Shown: positions 1 through 9,709, counted from the stretch's first letter. The stretch is 64,000 nucleotides of DNA from Flavitalea plasmicola (GCF_030546645.1 NZ_JAUOTO010000002.1:372001-436000), one strand, 5' to 3'. Numbers and translations are program-made. Notes: generated by a model from the sequence alone, not told the origin.

Positions 1-1451
1 TTGAGGTTCTTAATCGCTTCCACCTCCTGGCTGCTGAGCTGTGCCGGCTTGCCCAGTGACAGATAGGTAGTATAGGCGTCATTGCACTTATAGCCCACCT
101 TATACAATTCCAGCGCATACCTTCCGGCTGGCACGTTATCAACCCGGACCTTCAGCCTGCCTTTGGGTTTGGCCGGCAAGTCCTTTATATAGTAATCCTG
201 GTTGTGAACCGAATCTCCGGGGTGCGTATTGGTGAAATCCCAGACCAGCGCCTGGATATTGCCCATGGAATCCCTGCATAGCCAGGAAGAGGAATCGCTA
301 TTCTTCAATTCCAGGTTGCCCAATTGATTCATGAACTTGTAGGCGTAGAATACGGGTTTATTGATCCCCTGGGTAGTCAACATCCCAAACCCGCCGTGAA
401 AAGGCGTGAAACGAGGGCCCGGCTCTTCAAAAATATCCGTGAAGACCCAGTACGACATGGAATTGGCGGCTTTACCCACCTGCTTGAGCTTTTGCAACAC
501 ATAGGAAGCCTCATGATAGCTGTCATGAAGGGGATCGGCAGGCGTATACGAAGAGCTCCATTCGGTGTAATGCAGTTCCAGTCCCGGCATCGGCGAATGT
601 GCGATCTCCTTGCGGGATTGAAGCACATCTCCGCTGACGCTCATGGGATTTTTATCGAGTACCGTACCGGAATTGCCGAATTCGTCCAGGTATCCCTGCT
701 TTACGCCGTAGGCGTGCGTGCTTATGAAGTCCAGGGGCACCTTGTTCTTATAGCAGTATTCGATCATCTCGGGCTCCCACGCGGCGCCGGCGGTACCGGG
801 TCCCCCCACCCGATAGGCAGGGTTCACGCTCTTGATGGCTTTGGCACTGTAGGTATACAGCTTAAAGTAATCCTGTTGGGAGCCGGCCCAGAAGCCGTCC
901 AGGTTGGGCTCATTCCAAACTTCAAAATACCAGGTCTTTACTTCGTCGGCGCCGTAACGTTCTGTAAAATGGCGGGCGAGGGCTTGCATCAACCCAGCCC
1001 ATTTTTCGTAATCCCTCGGGGGCGTCACGTTGCCCCGCCACCAGAAGATGGTCTTGCTGCCGCTGGCAAGCCCTGACGGCATGAAGCCCAGCTCCACAAA
1101 TGGCTTCATGCCGATGCTGTGTAAAAAATCGAATAAAACATCGATGTACATGAAATTATAAATCGGTTTTCCATTCTTATCTTCCGAATAGACTGCCATA
1201 TCATCCGACAGCAGCCCGTGCATGCGGATGTATTTGAACCCGCATTCTTTTCTTACGTAGGCAAGCTGCTGCTGCCAGTCGGCCCGGAGCCCTTCATTAG
1301 CCCGGCCTGCGCCGACGCATTCATTGAACATGGTATCGAGCCGTCCCTCCATCTTTGTGAAGTCAACGTTTATCGAACGTTGCTTTTGGGCGATTGTGTT
1401 GACTGAAAAGTAAAAAACCAGGACCGCTAAGCAAATAACAATTCTTTTCAT
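1..1451 (-). CDS. GH39 beta-xylosidase, partial (C-terminus beyond the left edge)
   Basis: Likely a retaining family 39 glycoside hydrolase that removes xylose from xylo-oligosaccharides, acting in the periplasm or at the surface. The ATG at 1449-1451 opens a signal peptide (MKRIVICLAVLVFYFS...) that ends before AQKQ. The (beta/alpha)8 fold shows the GH39 hallmarks: RADWQQQ and FKYIRMHG near the N-terminus, WFEVWNEPNL with the acid/base Glu at about residue 181, and LHYTEWSSS with the nucleophile Glu at about residue 297. About 483 residues are visible and the frame is still open at base 1, so only the extreme C-terminus is missing. It is the last visible gene of the SusC-SusD-binding-protein operon, 15 bp after the preceding stop. 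The family call is firm. The substrate (xylose from xylan or from xyloglucan fragments) is inferred from the neighbourhood. Confidence 0.88.
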   Translation of the reverse strand, partial: MKRIVICLAVLVFYFSVNTIAQKQRSINVDFTKMEGRLDTMFNECVGAGRANEGLRADWQQQLAYVRKECGFKYIRMHGLLSDDMAVYSEDKNGKPIYNFMYIDVLFDFLHSIGMKPFVELGFMPSGLASGSKTIFWWRGNVTPPRDYEKWAGLMQALARHFTERYGADEVKTWYFEVWNEPNLDGFWAGSQQDYFKLYTYSAKAIKSVNPAYRVGGPGTAGAAWEPEMIEYCYKNKVPLDFISTHAYGVKQGYLDEFGNSGTVLDKNPMSVSGDVLQSRKEIAHSPMPGLELHYTEWSSSYTPADPLHDSYHEASYVLQKLKQVGKAANSMSYWVFTDIFEEPGPRFTPFHGGFGMLTTQGINKPVFYAYKFMNQLGNLELKNSDSSSWLCRDSMGNIQALVWDFTNTHPGDSVHNQDYYIKDLPAKPKGRLKVRVDNVPAGRYALELYKVGYKCNDAYTTYLSLGKPAQLSSQEVEAIKNL

Positions 1452-1466
1452 CTTATTTTATCTTTC

Positions 1467-2720
1467 TTATTTGATCTTTACCACCCTGAAATTATCGATG
1501 GCGACATTCAATCCCGTGGCAGCAGGGCCCGGTCCATCGTTGATGACATATGCGTTGATGCTGCCGTTGCCCGAGCTACCGACTAAAGTAGTCAGATCCG
1601 GCGCCATGATCCCCGTACCGTCCTTTCCATTAGTTGGCTTGGTAAGAAATTGCGTGAGGGGCAGCGTCACCGTCCGCCATCCGTTGGTCTTAAAGGGAGC
1701 TGTCGCGTTGTCGGAAACTTTCCATGGTTCGTACCGTGCAATGTATTTCCAATTGCCATCTTTTGCTAAAAAGATGGAAGTCCCGTTCCAGGCGCTGGGG
1801 ACACTGACCTCGAATTTCAGGGCCCAGTTAGCCAGCGGGTCATTTAGATTCGCCACCGGCACCCATTGCGCACCATTGCAGTTGATGCTCCGTCCCCCGT
1901 TCCACCAGCCGCCGTCCGTATTGCTTAAAGGGCCGTTGGTGTTCAGGATCGCATAAGTGCCGTTGTTGCCGGGAAATTTGGCGCTGCTGTTATCAAGTCC
2001 CGCGCTCCACCATTGGTAAGTGAATACATTATCAAAATTGCACAGCACGCCATTGGTAAAATCCTCCACATTAAATGGCGTAGCAGTCGTTCCGGATTTG
2101 GTTGTGATAGACAGCGGTCCGCCCGTGCTGAACTGTGGCACGACAAATGCGAGAGAGGTACCATCGCTGGATACATTATAGGACCCAACGCTTGCACCGG
2201 CGAAGGTAATATCGCTGATGAGAAAGAAGTTCGCGCCGCTGATCCATACAGAATCGCCTGGGTTGGCCATTTCGTCCGAAATGTTGGTGATCGTGGCCGG
2301 CGGGACCACAATGCTGAAGCTAAGCGTGGCAGAACCGCCGGTGGTGACATATTTTATTGTATTAAGATCGCCGGCTGCCACCGAGTTGAAAGGGATCACG
2401 GTGGGGATCTGAACCACCGCGCTGGTGTCAGAAAAAAGCGTCCTATTGAAAGTCGCCGGAACGCCGTCGAACAATATCTGTACGGCATCCTTCAAATTAT
2501 GCCCTTCCAGTACCACCCATTGGCCAGAAGGCGTAAGACTGGCCATGGCAGTATCATTGGGCGAGGGCGCATAATAGCGTACGCCTGTCAGCACAGGACC
2601 CGATGACCCTGTTTTTTTACAGGACGCAAACAGTAACAGGGCTGCTACGCAGGCGAGCAACAACCTTTGGCAACGGCTATATGATATATTGTACATACTA
2701 GTTGTATTTAATTTATGCAT
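1467..2720 (-). CDS. Surface glycan-binding lipoprotein (IPT/TIG plus XBD-type domain)
   Basis: A non-catalytic cell-surface polysaccharide-binding protein of the SusE/SGBP-B kind, 417 aa. The hydrophobic segment LLLACVAALLLFASC ends in a lipobox Cys followed by KK, so a surface lipoprotein is expected. Two IPT/TIG immunoglobulin-like modules follow (about residues 42-145 and 148-232), then a C-terminal Trp/Gly/Asn-rich beta-sandwich (about 235-417: QWWSAG, DGGWWNGGR, NWKYIARYEPWK). This resembles the xyloglucan-binding domain of Bacteroides SGBP-B proteins; that assignment is recognition only. Its ATG overlaps the upstream SusD stop by one base (TAATG), implying translational coupling. A second ATG at 2696 would remove eight residues and is also compatible with the signal peptide. 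Its place between SusD and GH39 supports a role in polymer capture. Confidence 0.82.
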   Translation of the reverse strand: MHKLNTTSMYNISYSRCQRLLLACVAALLLFASCKKTGSSGPVLTGVRYYAPSPNDTAMASLTPSGQWVVLEGHNLKDAVQILFDGVPATFNRTLFSDTSAVVQIPTVIPFNSVAAGDLNTIKYVTTGGSATLSFSIVVPPATITNISDEMANPGDSVWISGANFFLISDITFAGASVGSYNVSSDGTSLAFVVPQFSTGGPLSITTKSGTTATPFNVEDFTNGVLCNFDNVFTYQWWSAGLDNSSAKFPGNNGTYAILNTNGPLSNTDGGWWNGGRSINCNGAQWVPVANLNDPLANWALKFEVSVPSAWNGTSIFLAKDGNWKYIARYEPWKVSDNATAPFKTNGWRTVTLPLTQFLTKPTNGKDGTGIMAPDLTTLVGSSGNGSINAYVINDGPGPAATGLNVAIDNFRVVKIK

Positions 2721-4294
2721 TAATAATAAGGGACCGGCGGTTGGGCCAGCTTCGGATCGACCGTTAGCTCGGATGAGGGAATTTGTATGGTAAACGAGCT
2801 GATGGTTGCAGGGACGACAGGTGAACCGCCCGTATCCGGCTTGGCAATACGGGTGGAAGGCTCATAGGTAAATGTAACCCGCTGTTGACTATTCAACATA
2901 CTCACCGCTTTTTGCGGATTATAGTAAGACAGCCGTACCAGGTCCATCCAATATTGCCCTTCAAAAGCAAACTCGATCCTTCTTTCCCGAAGGAGGGTGT
3001 CAATGTCCAGCAGAGGAGCGGGGTCCACGCCGGCCCTTGTCCGCACTTTGTTGAAATACAGCAGGGCGTCGGCATCGGAGGTGGTGGCATTATTGCCTAA
3101 GATAGATTCGGCATATACCAGGTATACATCGGCCAGCCTGAGGATGGCATTGTGCTCGACAGAAGACCATATATCCATTGTCGGCGCATTGTTGTCTTTT
3201 TCGTTGCCGATGATGTGCTTTTTCATTACCGTCCCCGTCGCTGTATAGCCGCCGCCGGCAGCATTCAACTCGGGATAAAAATCCCCATTTAGCATAAAAG
3301 TGGCCAGGCGCCTTACTGAATCCTGGGATGTATAGTTCAGGTATAAGTCGTAGGTGGGCGCTAAAGGCGTCCATGCACCTGTCTTCAGCGGATTGATATC
3401 GTTGCTGGGCGAGTAGGTCAGCCAATCGTTGCCATTGCCATAACCCACCCCTGCCGTCCATTGAAGCGAAAACAGTGATTCGGGGTTATCGTTGTATTGG
3501 GCCCTGAAAAGGTTATAATAGTTGGGAAGCAACGATAATCCGCTGTTCTTACACACATTGCCGGCATATTTTTTGGCACTGTCCAGCAAGGCCTGGTCGC
3601 GCATGCCGCCGCTCTGACCCAGGCCGGCCTGCGTCAAATACACTTTACCCAGCATCCCCTGCGCCGACCAGGTAGTCGCCCGGCCCGGCACATCCGTATT
3701 GGGAAGGTTTTGAGCTGCGAATGTGAGGTCATTGGCAACGAATTTATAGACATCCGAAACGATGTTCCTGTTAACCAAGGGCTGTTTCACCAGCTTGGTA
3801 TTATCTTCAATGATGGGCACATCGCCCCACAAAACAGCCAAATGATAGTAGGCTACCGCGCGAATGAACCTGGCTTCGGCTATGGCGGCATTCTTATCGG
3901 TGGCGGGAATGGACGAAGCAGCTTGCTGCTCTATGCCCAAAATAGCCGTATTACATTGCGCGATGACATTGTACAGTCCTGTCCAGCCATTGGCGACGAT
4001 GCCATTCTGTCCTGTGATCGTCCTTGTATACAGCTGCACCAGGTCGCCCCAGTATCCGAAATAGGCATTGCCGCTCAATACGTCACCGAGGGGCAGCAAA
4101 CCGCCGTTATGCCATTGCCACCACGGGGAACCGCCATACAGGCTTGCGGTAGCAAGCCGCAGATCGGCGGTGGTCTTGTAAAAATTATTGGAACTTATCT
4201 GTGAGCTGGAAGGACGTTCCAGAAAGCTCTTTTTGCATCCTGCCATTGCTACAGCAAATAGCAGAACGATTATTATTTTATTGATCGATCTCAT
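2720..4294 (-). CDS. SusD/RagB-family nutrient-binding lipoprotein
   Basis: The lid lipoprotein that pairs with the SusC porin encoded just upstream. It binds oligosaccharides on the outer leaflet and delivers them to the transporter. The signal peptide ends VAMAGCKKSFLERPSS, a standard SusD lipobox and N-terminus. Typical SusD features are the helical-repeat region with EARFIRAVAYYHLAVLWGDVP (about residues 140-162) and the C-terminal RERRIEFAFEGQYWMDLVRL segment. The length of 524 aa is normal. It lies 26 bp downstream of the SusC stop and overlaps the next gene by one base, so the SusC-SusD-SGBP trio is one transcript. Specificity cannot be read from sequence and is inferred from the linked GH5, GH39 and binding protein. 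Confidence 0.93.
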   Translation of the reverse strand: MRSINKIIIVLLFAVAMAGCKKSFLERPSSSQISSNNFYKTTADLRLATASLYGGSPWWQWHNGGLLPLGDVLSGNAYFGYWGDLVQLYTRTITGQNGIVANGWTGLYNVIAQCNTAILGIEQQAASSIPATDKNAAIAEARFIRAVAYYHLAVLWGDVPIIEDNTKLVKQPLVNRNIVSDVYKFVANDLTFAAQNLPNTDVPGRATTWSAQGMLGKVYLTQAGLGQSGGMRDQALLDSAKKYAGNVCKNSGLSLLPNYYNLFRAQYNDNPESLFSLQWTAGVGYGNGNDWLTYSPSNDINPLKTGAWTPLAPTYDLYLNYTSQDSVRRLATFMLNGDFYPELNAAGGGYTATGTVMKKHIIGNEKDNNAPTMDIWSSVEHNAILRLADVYLVYAESILGNNATTSDADALLYFNKVRTRAGVDPAPLLDIDTLLRERRIEFAFEGQYWMDLVRLSYYNPQKAVSMLNSQQRVTFTYEPSTRIAKPDTGGSPVVPATISSFTIQIPSSELTVDPKLAQPPVPYY

Positions 4295-4320
4295 AATGAT
4301 GCGTTTGATGGGTGATTGCT

Positions 4321-7300
4321 TTATTTAGCGAAGGCGATGTTTGCGCCAATCGTATATATCCTTGGTTGCGGGTAATATCCGTTGTCCCAGCCGGCCTGAA
4401 GGGGATTCCATGAGCCGATCTCGGGATCCATGCCTGAATATTTGCTAATTATAAAAGCATTGGACACGGTGGCGAAAACGCGGAAAGACTGCAGGTGCAC
4501 CCTTGACAGGACCTTTTCTGGCAATCTATACCCTACGGTGATATTCTTGCAACGCAGGAACGAACCATCTTCAATAAACAGGTTGGAGGGGCGGTTGTTG
4601 CCATTGGTATTATCGTTCCTCAATCCTGCAACGTGCGTATTGGGGTTGGAAACATATACGTTGTTGATATCGGAGGCGGAGCCGCTGGGATCCACCAGCG
4701 CTAATTTGGCATAATTCAATACCGATGCAAAATAGTTGGTATTATTCTGCGAGTTGGTTTGCGCCACGGCCAGCTCGTTGAATACCTTGTTGCCGACGCT
4801 GCCACTGAGGAAAATATTCAGGTCGAAATTCTTGTAGACAAAGGTGTTGTTGATCCCAAACTGGAATTTGGGGATCGGAGACCCCAGAAAAGTCTGGTCT
4901 TTTGTGTCGATGATACCGTCGCCATTCAGGTCTTTGAACATCCTGTCGCCGTACCAGATGCCCCCGCCTGCTGCGGAGATGGGATAAGGGTTCCCGCTTT
5001 GGTCAGCAGGCAAGGCATGCTTTTGGAAATCTGTCGGATGTGCAAATATCCCATCGAACAGGTAGCCATAGAATTCCCCAATGGGCTGGCCCACCACCGT
5101 CTTTTCGATGATATCGTTGATCACATAGGACTTCTGGCTTAAGTTGGCCTGGTTGCCGGAGCCTAAATTGAGTACTTTATTCACGTTGCGGGAAACGGTA
5201 ACATCTGTTTTCCAGGTGAAATCCCTGAAATTGATGTTGGTAGAGCTGACCCTGAAGTCAAATCCTTTATTGCTGACAGCGCCGACATTGACATAGGGCG
5301 CCTGCATGCTACCCGGTGAATACCCGGTGGTCGTACCGGAGTAGATCGGGAGCGGGATCTTCAATAAAAGTCCGTCTGTTTTACGGTAGTAAGCATCCAG
5401 GTTAAAGCTTATCCGACCATTCAGGAACGTTGCATCAAGACCTGCGTTATAATAATCTGTTTTTTCCCATGATACGTTGGGGTTTGCCAGGTTGCTCTGG
5501 AACTGGGCTATGCCCGACAGGCCATTGGCTACCGTCGAAAGCTGGGTGGCGAAGGTATTACCCGGTATGCCCTGGTTGTTGGTGAGGCCATAACCAAGCC
5601 TCAGCTTCAATTCATTTATAGCTGGCAGGCTTTTCATGAAGATTTCATTGCTGATCTTCCAGGCAATTGCTCCCGACCAGGTGGTAACCCAACGGTTGTT
5701 GGCGGGAAAGTTGGAGGAGCCATCGTTCCTTACATTCCCTGTGACGAGGTATTTATCCTTCCAGGAAAAATTGATACGGCCAAAATAGGATTCCTGTGAG
5801 GAGCCCAGCCCATTATCGCCTGAATTTTTGGCCGTGGTAGCATCGCCGGCATTCAGGGCCTGTACATTGTTGGAAGGAAAATTCGAGCGACTGCCGCCGG
5901 AATTCTCGTAAGAGGACGACTGCGCTTCATGCCCTACTAATGCATTGAGGTTAAAAGTACTGAAATAATGATTGTACGTGAGGTAATTGCGTAATACCGT
6001 ATAAAAGTTTTGGTTCATGGACGTGGAGCCACTGTTGGTGCCATTGACCGTTTTGCCAAAAGTATAGGTCGGCGTAAAGACATCCTGGGTACTGAAATCG
6101 AAATTACCGGACACTTCATTTCGCAGAGAGAGATCTTTGGTAATCTGTATTTCGGCATATGCGTTGCCAAAAAGCTGGTTTCTCTTTCTTTGGTTTTTGA
6201 CCAGCTGTGCTATCGCGACCGGGTTGACAACGCCGGGCACCCAGCCGCTGGTGTTGGTAACGCCGCCCCAGGAACCATCGAGGTTCTGCACGGGAATGTC
6301 GGGTGTAAGATTGAGCGCGGAGCCAATGATGCTGGAGGTGGTTGTATTCACATTTTCAAAGACATGGGCCATTTGCAGGCTGGTGCCTACTTTCAGCCAG
6401 GAGGTGGTCTTATTATCCAGGTTGAGCCTTACAGAATATCTTTGAAAATCCGAGCCGAGCGCCATTCCTTTCTGCTTAAAGTAAGAGCCCGACAGGAGGT
6501 ATTGGGTCCTGTTATCGCCGCCGCTGACGGTAAGGGTATGGCTCATCTCCGGGGCTTTCCGGAATAATTCTTTTTGCCAGTCGGTGCCGGGACCCAGGTA
6601 TTTGGGGTTTGCAAATTCGGGCCTGACGTCGAAGCCCCAGACCTGTCCCCGGGCATTTATATAGGTGGCCAGCTGCTGGAGGTTCATGGTAGGGAGACGC
6701 TTGGGTATCTCCTGGTACCCGGCATAGCCGTCATAGGATACCTGGGGAGCGGCTACCCGGCCTCTTTTTGTTGTGATCACAACGACGCCATTGGTAGCCT
6801 GCGAGCCGTAAATGGCCGTGGCGGAAGCATCTTTCAGGACATCTATCGATTCTATTTCAGCGGGATTGATGGTGTTCAACGGATTGGAGCCGCTGCCGGG
6901 GTCGCCGACGGGGGGAATGATAATACCGTCTATTACATATAATGGCGAGTTGGTGCCACTGATCGAAGACACCCCCCTTATCTGAATGGATACACCGCCG
7001 CCGGGTTGTCCCGACACCTGCTGTACCACGACGCCGGCGACTTTTCCCTGAAGGGCCTGGTCGAAAGTCGTCGGCTGGGTTTTCATGAGCTCTGCGCCGG
7101 AGATAGAAGAAATGGAACCGGTGACGTCCGGGCGGCGCACTTTTCCATACCCGATGACAACGACGTCATTCAGCCTGCTTTTATCCTCCACTTCCATGCG
7201 GATGTTGAGCGCCTGGCGGGCACCCACTTTAACTTCGCGGGGAGAGAAGCCTATAAAGCTGATGATCAATACATCACCTTCTCCGGCGTTCAGGCTGAAC

Positions 7301-7515
7301 AGGCCGTCTTTGTCCGTCTGGGTGCCCGTGGTGCGTCCCTTTATCATGACACTGGCGCCCTGGAGGGGTTTATCGCCCGGGCTGATCACTACTTTTCCGG
7401 TGATTTTTTTAGTGCCGGGCGGGTTTTGTGCATGGCCGCCGGCTGAGAAGAGAAGGAGATTGAGCGCTACCCAGAACAGGCAGACCGCCGCTCTTTTTAG
7501 TCTTTGCTTTTTCAT
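4321..7515 (-). CDS. SusC/RagA-family TonB-dependent outer-membrane transporter
   Basis: Outer-membrane beta-barrel importing oligosaccharides with the adjacent SusD, 1064 aa. I start at the ATG at 7513-7515 (MKKQRLKRAAVCLFW...), which gives a proper signal peptide ending GGHAQ. A longer reading back to 7593 would only add non-signal residues. Domains in order are a carboxypeptidase-like regulatory domain (KITGKVVISPGDKPLQGASV, about residues 34-110), the DVVVIGYGKVRR box, a plug with the LYVIDG and VLKDASATAIYGS motifs, and a long barrel ending in an aromatic-rich C-terminus (IYTIGANIAFAK). A terminator lies upstream at 7714-7767, and between it and the gene is a cis element shared with GH5. 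The operon therefore probably has its own promoter controlled like GH5. Confidence 0.94.
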   Translation of the reverse strand: MKKQRLKRAAVCLFWVALNLLLFSAGGHAQNPPGTKKITGKVVISPGDKPLQGASVMIKGRTTGTQTDKDGLFSLNAGEGDVLIISFIGFSPREVKVGARQALNIRMEVEDKSRLNDVVVIGYGKVRRPDVTGSISSISGAELMKTQPTTFDQALQGKVAGVVVQQVSGQPGGGVSIQIRGVSSISGTNSPLYVIDGIIIPPVGDPGSGSNPLNTINPAEIESIDVLKDASATAIYGSQATNGVVVITTKRGRVAAPQVSYDGYAGYQEIPKRLPTMNLQQLATYINARGQVWGFDVRPEFANPKYLGPGTDWQKELFRKAPEMSHTLTVSGGDNRTQYLLSGSYFKQKGMALGSDFQRYSVRLNLDNKTTSWLKVGTSLQMAHVFENVNTTTSSIIGSALNLTPDIPVQNLDGSWGGVTNTSGWVPGVVNPVAIAQLVKNQRKRNQLFGNAYAEIQITKDLSLRNEVSGNFDFSTQDVFTPTYTFGKTVNGTNSGSTSMNQNFYTVLRNYLTYNHYFSTFNLNALVGHEAQSSSYENSGGSRSNFPSNNVQALNAGDATTAKNSGDNGLGSSQESYFGRINFSWKDKYLVTGNVRNDGSSNFPANNRWVTTWSGAIAWKISNEIFMKSLPAINELKLRLGYGLTNNQGIPGNTFATQLSTVANGLSGIAQFQSNLANPNVSWEKTDYYNAGLDATFLNGRISFNLDAYYRKTDGLLLKIPLPIYSGTTTGYSPGSMQAPYVNVGAVSNKGFDFRVSSTNINFRDFTWKTDVTVSRNVNKVLNLGSGNQANLSQKSYVINDIIEKTVVGQPIGEFYGYLFDGIFAHPTDFQKHALPADQSGNPYPISAAGGGIWYGDRMFKDLNGDGIIDTKDQTFLGSPIPKFQFGINNTFVYKNFDLNIFLSGSVGNKVFNELAVAQTNSQNNTNYFASVLNYAKLALVDPSGSASDINNVYVSNPNTHVAGLRNDNTNGNNRPSNLFIEDGSFLRCKNITVGYRLPEKVLSRVHLQSFRVFATVSNAFIISKYSGMDPEIGSWNPLQAGWDNGYYPQPRIYTIGANIAFAK

Positions 7516-7638
7516 ATGCAATCGTCTTGGTTTTAATTTTAACGTGGCAGCTAAGGACAAAATCGTTGTGGAATTGCTATTAACCGCCCACATCGATACA
7601 AAAATAATTTTATACGTGGATGGATGGGATCATCAGCT

Positions 7639-7709
7639 TGCAAATGAAGGGGTTGAATTGTTCGCAGCAGGGGTATAATTCCGTTATTTTTAGGGTAAGA
7701 ACGGTTTAC
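7639..7709 (-). promoter_or_regulatory. Putative HTCS-responsive promoter element of the SusC operon
   Basis: This ~70 bp block aligns, at roughly three quarters identity by eye, with 9710-9779 in front of GH5. On the minus strand it carries three spaced C-tract repeats (TTACCC, ATACCCC, CAACCCC) about 21-22 bp apart. It ends in a conserved ATTTGC that resembles the 3' part of a TAnnTTTG -7 box. Helically phased direct repeats directly upstream of a -7 box are what an AraC-type output domain would bind. HTCS-1 (9788-13903) is the obvious candidate regulator. Binding is inferred. Confidence 0.5.
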
Positions 7710-7713
7710 CTTT

Positions 7714-7767
7714 AAAAAACATTCCGGAAGCGTTATACCCGATGGGGCATTTTCTTCCGGGAATGTT
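7714..7767 (-). terminator. Rho-independent terminator after GH5
   Basis: On the minus strand an arm AACATTCCCGGAAG (one bulged C) pairs with CTTCCGGAATGTT across a 23-nt loop that contains its own small CCC/GGG pairing. A run of T follows. It lies 28 bp after the GH5 stop and separates GH5 from the SusC operon. Confidence 0.65.
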
Positions 7768-7794
7768 CCTATGTACCTTCCAAGGCTTATCGCG

Positions 7795-9645
7795 TTACTT
7801 CAATTTAACCACTTTGAACGTCTTTGTACCGGTTGTTGTGCGTACTTTAACTATATACATTCCGGGTTTCAGGGAAGCGCCCGCGGTTGTCCGGGTTGCC
7901 GCCAGCGGCTGCCCGATGACCTCTACCAGGTGGCCTGCCAGGTCGGATATCCTGATGGATCCCACTTTTGCGGGGTCGTCCACTACAATGGTAAAGGTGG
8001 ATTGGAAGGGATTGGGAGATATCCTGATCGCGCCGTCCGGCGTCCCGGACGAACTATCCGTGAACGTAGCGCTCTGGCCGGTTCTCACCGTGCTCTGGGT
8101 CATTGCGGTCGTCAAACCAGTGGTGTTCAATGTCCATTGTTGGGCATCGCTATTACTGTAGCTCCATTGTCCCAGGTCCGAGCCGTTGGAATACCGATAT
8201 ATGCCGTCCAGGTATTGGCCCGTGGCCTTATTCCTGAGCCTGATATAGTTTCCGGCAGGCTCGATCGACCATTGCTGGTTATCGCTGCTGCTGTTGCTCC
8301 ACTGGCCGACGGCATTGCCATTTGTATGGTCGCCCAGGCCGTCGAGGTATAATCCGGTGGCTTTGTTCTTTAGCTTGACATAGCTACCCACCGTCTCCAT
8401 CAGCCATTTCTGGGCATCGCTGCCGCTGTTGCTCCATTGTCCGGCAGCAGCTCCATTGGTGGACCTGTACATCCCATCGATGAGCAGGCCGCTGGCATGG
8501 TTGACCAACGACACGTAGGCTGAGTTCCATCCTTGGTTCATTGCATTGACGAGATCCCGGTCCAGAACGGCGCCCGTACTACGATCGAACATTTGCCCAG
8601 GGATATCCCAGACGATGGGGATCAGTCCCTTGCTCTTCGCCGAACTTACCAGGTATCTGTAAAAATACCGGCGGGAGGCAAGGTGCAGCTGCTGGTCCGA
8701 AGGCGCCGTGAGGTTGTGCTTGATCGACGCAAATTCCCCGATGATCACCGGGATACCCTTGTCGACAAACTTGGATTTCATCAGCATAAAGTTGGAATCC
8801 AGATAAGACTCTTCTCCCCAGGTGGCATTCCGGCTGACATCGGTGGTGGAATGGTATCCTTTACCCCAGTAATAGAACATTTTCCCCCAGTTGGCGTCCT
8901 GGTCCATGAGGCAGAACTGGTAAGGCTCGTAAAAATGCACCTCGACCATCATCCTGCCTGCAATTTGATCCGTCGGCAGCGTATTCATCAGCGAATTGGT
9001 CAATCCCATATTCGTCTGCGGTCCCTGCACGATGAGCGTTCGCGAACTGTTGTTCCCGCCCGTGGCCCGGACGGCATTGACAAAGGTCTGATGATAAGAT
9101 AATAACACCGACATGCCCGTCGCATCGCTGGCATTGGGCTCGTTGGCGCTGGCAAAAAGGAGGTGTTCGTTGTAGCTTTTAAAATAATTCGCGATCTGTG
9201 TCCAATAGTTATTTTGTTTGGCGTTGACGGATGACTGTGCGCTCTGTGTAACATTGTTCTCCAGCCAGCCGCCATCCCAGTGGATATTCAGGACCACATA
9301 CAAGTTATCATTTATGCAATAATCCACTATCTGTTTCACACGGGCGATCCACGCAGCGTCAATAACGCCATTGCTGGTGTGGCAATCCCAGGCGCAAGGG
9401 AGCCGGATGGTGTTGAAGCCGGCAGCCTTGACGGAATCGATCAACCGCTGGGTGGTAACGGCGGCTCCCCAGGCCGTCTCGCTGCAAATGGCTTCCAGCG
9501 TATTGCCAAGGTTCCACGCAAGCTTCATCGAGCCGGCTATGGTTTGAGCCGTAGGCAGTTGGGCCCAGGCGTTGGTAGAAATAGAAAAAACCAGCACGCC
9601 GGCAAACAGGCGGACCAGGACCTTTCGGATAAGTTTGTTTTTCAT
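7795..9645 (-). CDS. GH5 endoglucanase with ricin-like domain and T9SS sorting signal
   Basis: An endo-acting beta-glucanase, probably the extracellular enzyme that first cuts the polymer, 616 aa. The ATG at 9643-9645 gives a signal peptide (MKNKLIRKVLVRLFAGVLVF...AQ). The GH5 domain (about 30-370) has WNLGNTLEA, an acid/base Glu in ASANEPN (about E169), a nucleophile Glu in IIGEFAS (about E304), and a WD..G..FDR tail resembling subfamily 4, which includes xyloglucanases. A beta-trefoil (about 375-507) carries three QxW repeats (GQWSNSGSDAQKW and two more). The last ~75 residues (ISPNPF to TFKVVKLK) form a type A T9SS C-terminal domain, so the protein should be exported by type IX secretion. 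It lies between HTCS-1 and its own terminator and is the only T9SS cargo in the window. Confidence 0.92.
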   Translation of the reverse strand: MKNKLIRKVLVRLFAGVLVFSISTNAWAQLPTAQTIAGSMKLAWNLGNTLEAICSETAWGAAVTTQRLIDSVKAAGFNTIRLPCAWDCHTSNGVIDAAWIARVKQIVDYCINDNLYVVLNIHWDGGWLENNVTQSAQSSVNAKQNNYWTQIANYFKSYNEHLLFASANEPNASDATGMSVLLSYHQTFVNAVRATGGNNSSRTLIVQGPQTNMGLTNSLMNTLPTDQIAGRMMVEVHFYEPYQFCLMDQDANWGKMFYYWGKGYHSTTDVSRNATWGEESYLDSNFMLMKSKFVDKGIPVIIGEFASIKHNLTAPSDQQLHLASRRYFYRYLVSSAKSKGLIPIVWDIPGQMFDRSTGAVLDRDLVNAMNQGWNSAYVSLVNHASGLLIDGMYRSTNGAAAGQWSNSGSDAQKWLMETVGSYVKLKNKATGLYLDGLGDHTNGNAVGQWSNSSSDNQQWSIEPAGNYIRLRNKATGQYLDGIYRYSNGSDLGQWSYSNSDAQQWTLNTTGLTTAMTQSTVRTGQSATFTDSSSGTPDGAIRISPNPFQSTFTIVVDDPAKVGSIRISDLAGHLVEVIGQPLAATRTTAGASLKPGMYIVKVRTTTGTKTFKVVKLK

Positions 9646-9709
9646 ATGCAATCGTTTTTTGTTAGATCCAAAAATAGCCGACGATATAAAAAAGCGGGGT
9701 AGTCCAACC

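Noticed and set aside
324-1076. Open frame on the plus strand opposite the GH39 gene
   Set aside because: It lies antisense to a clear GH39 with all catalytic motifs and shows no domain or signal of its own. High GC in third positions makes such antisense frames common throughout this window.
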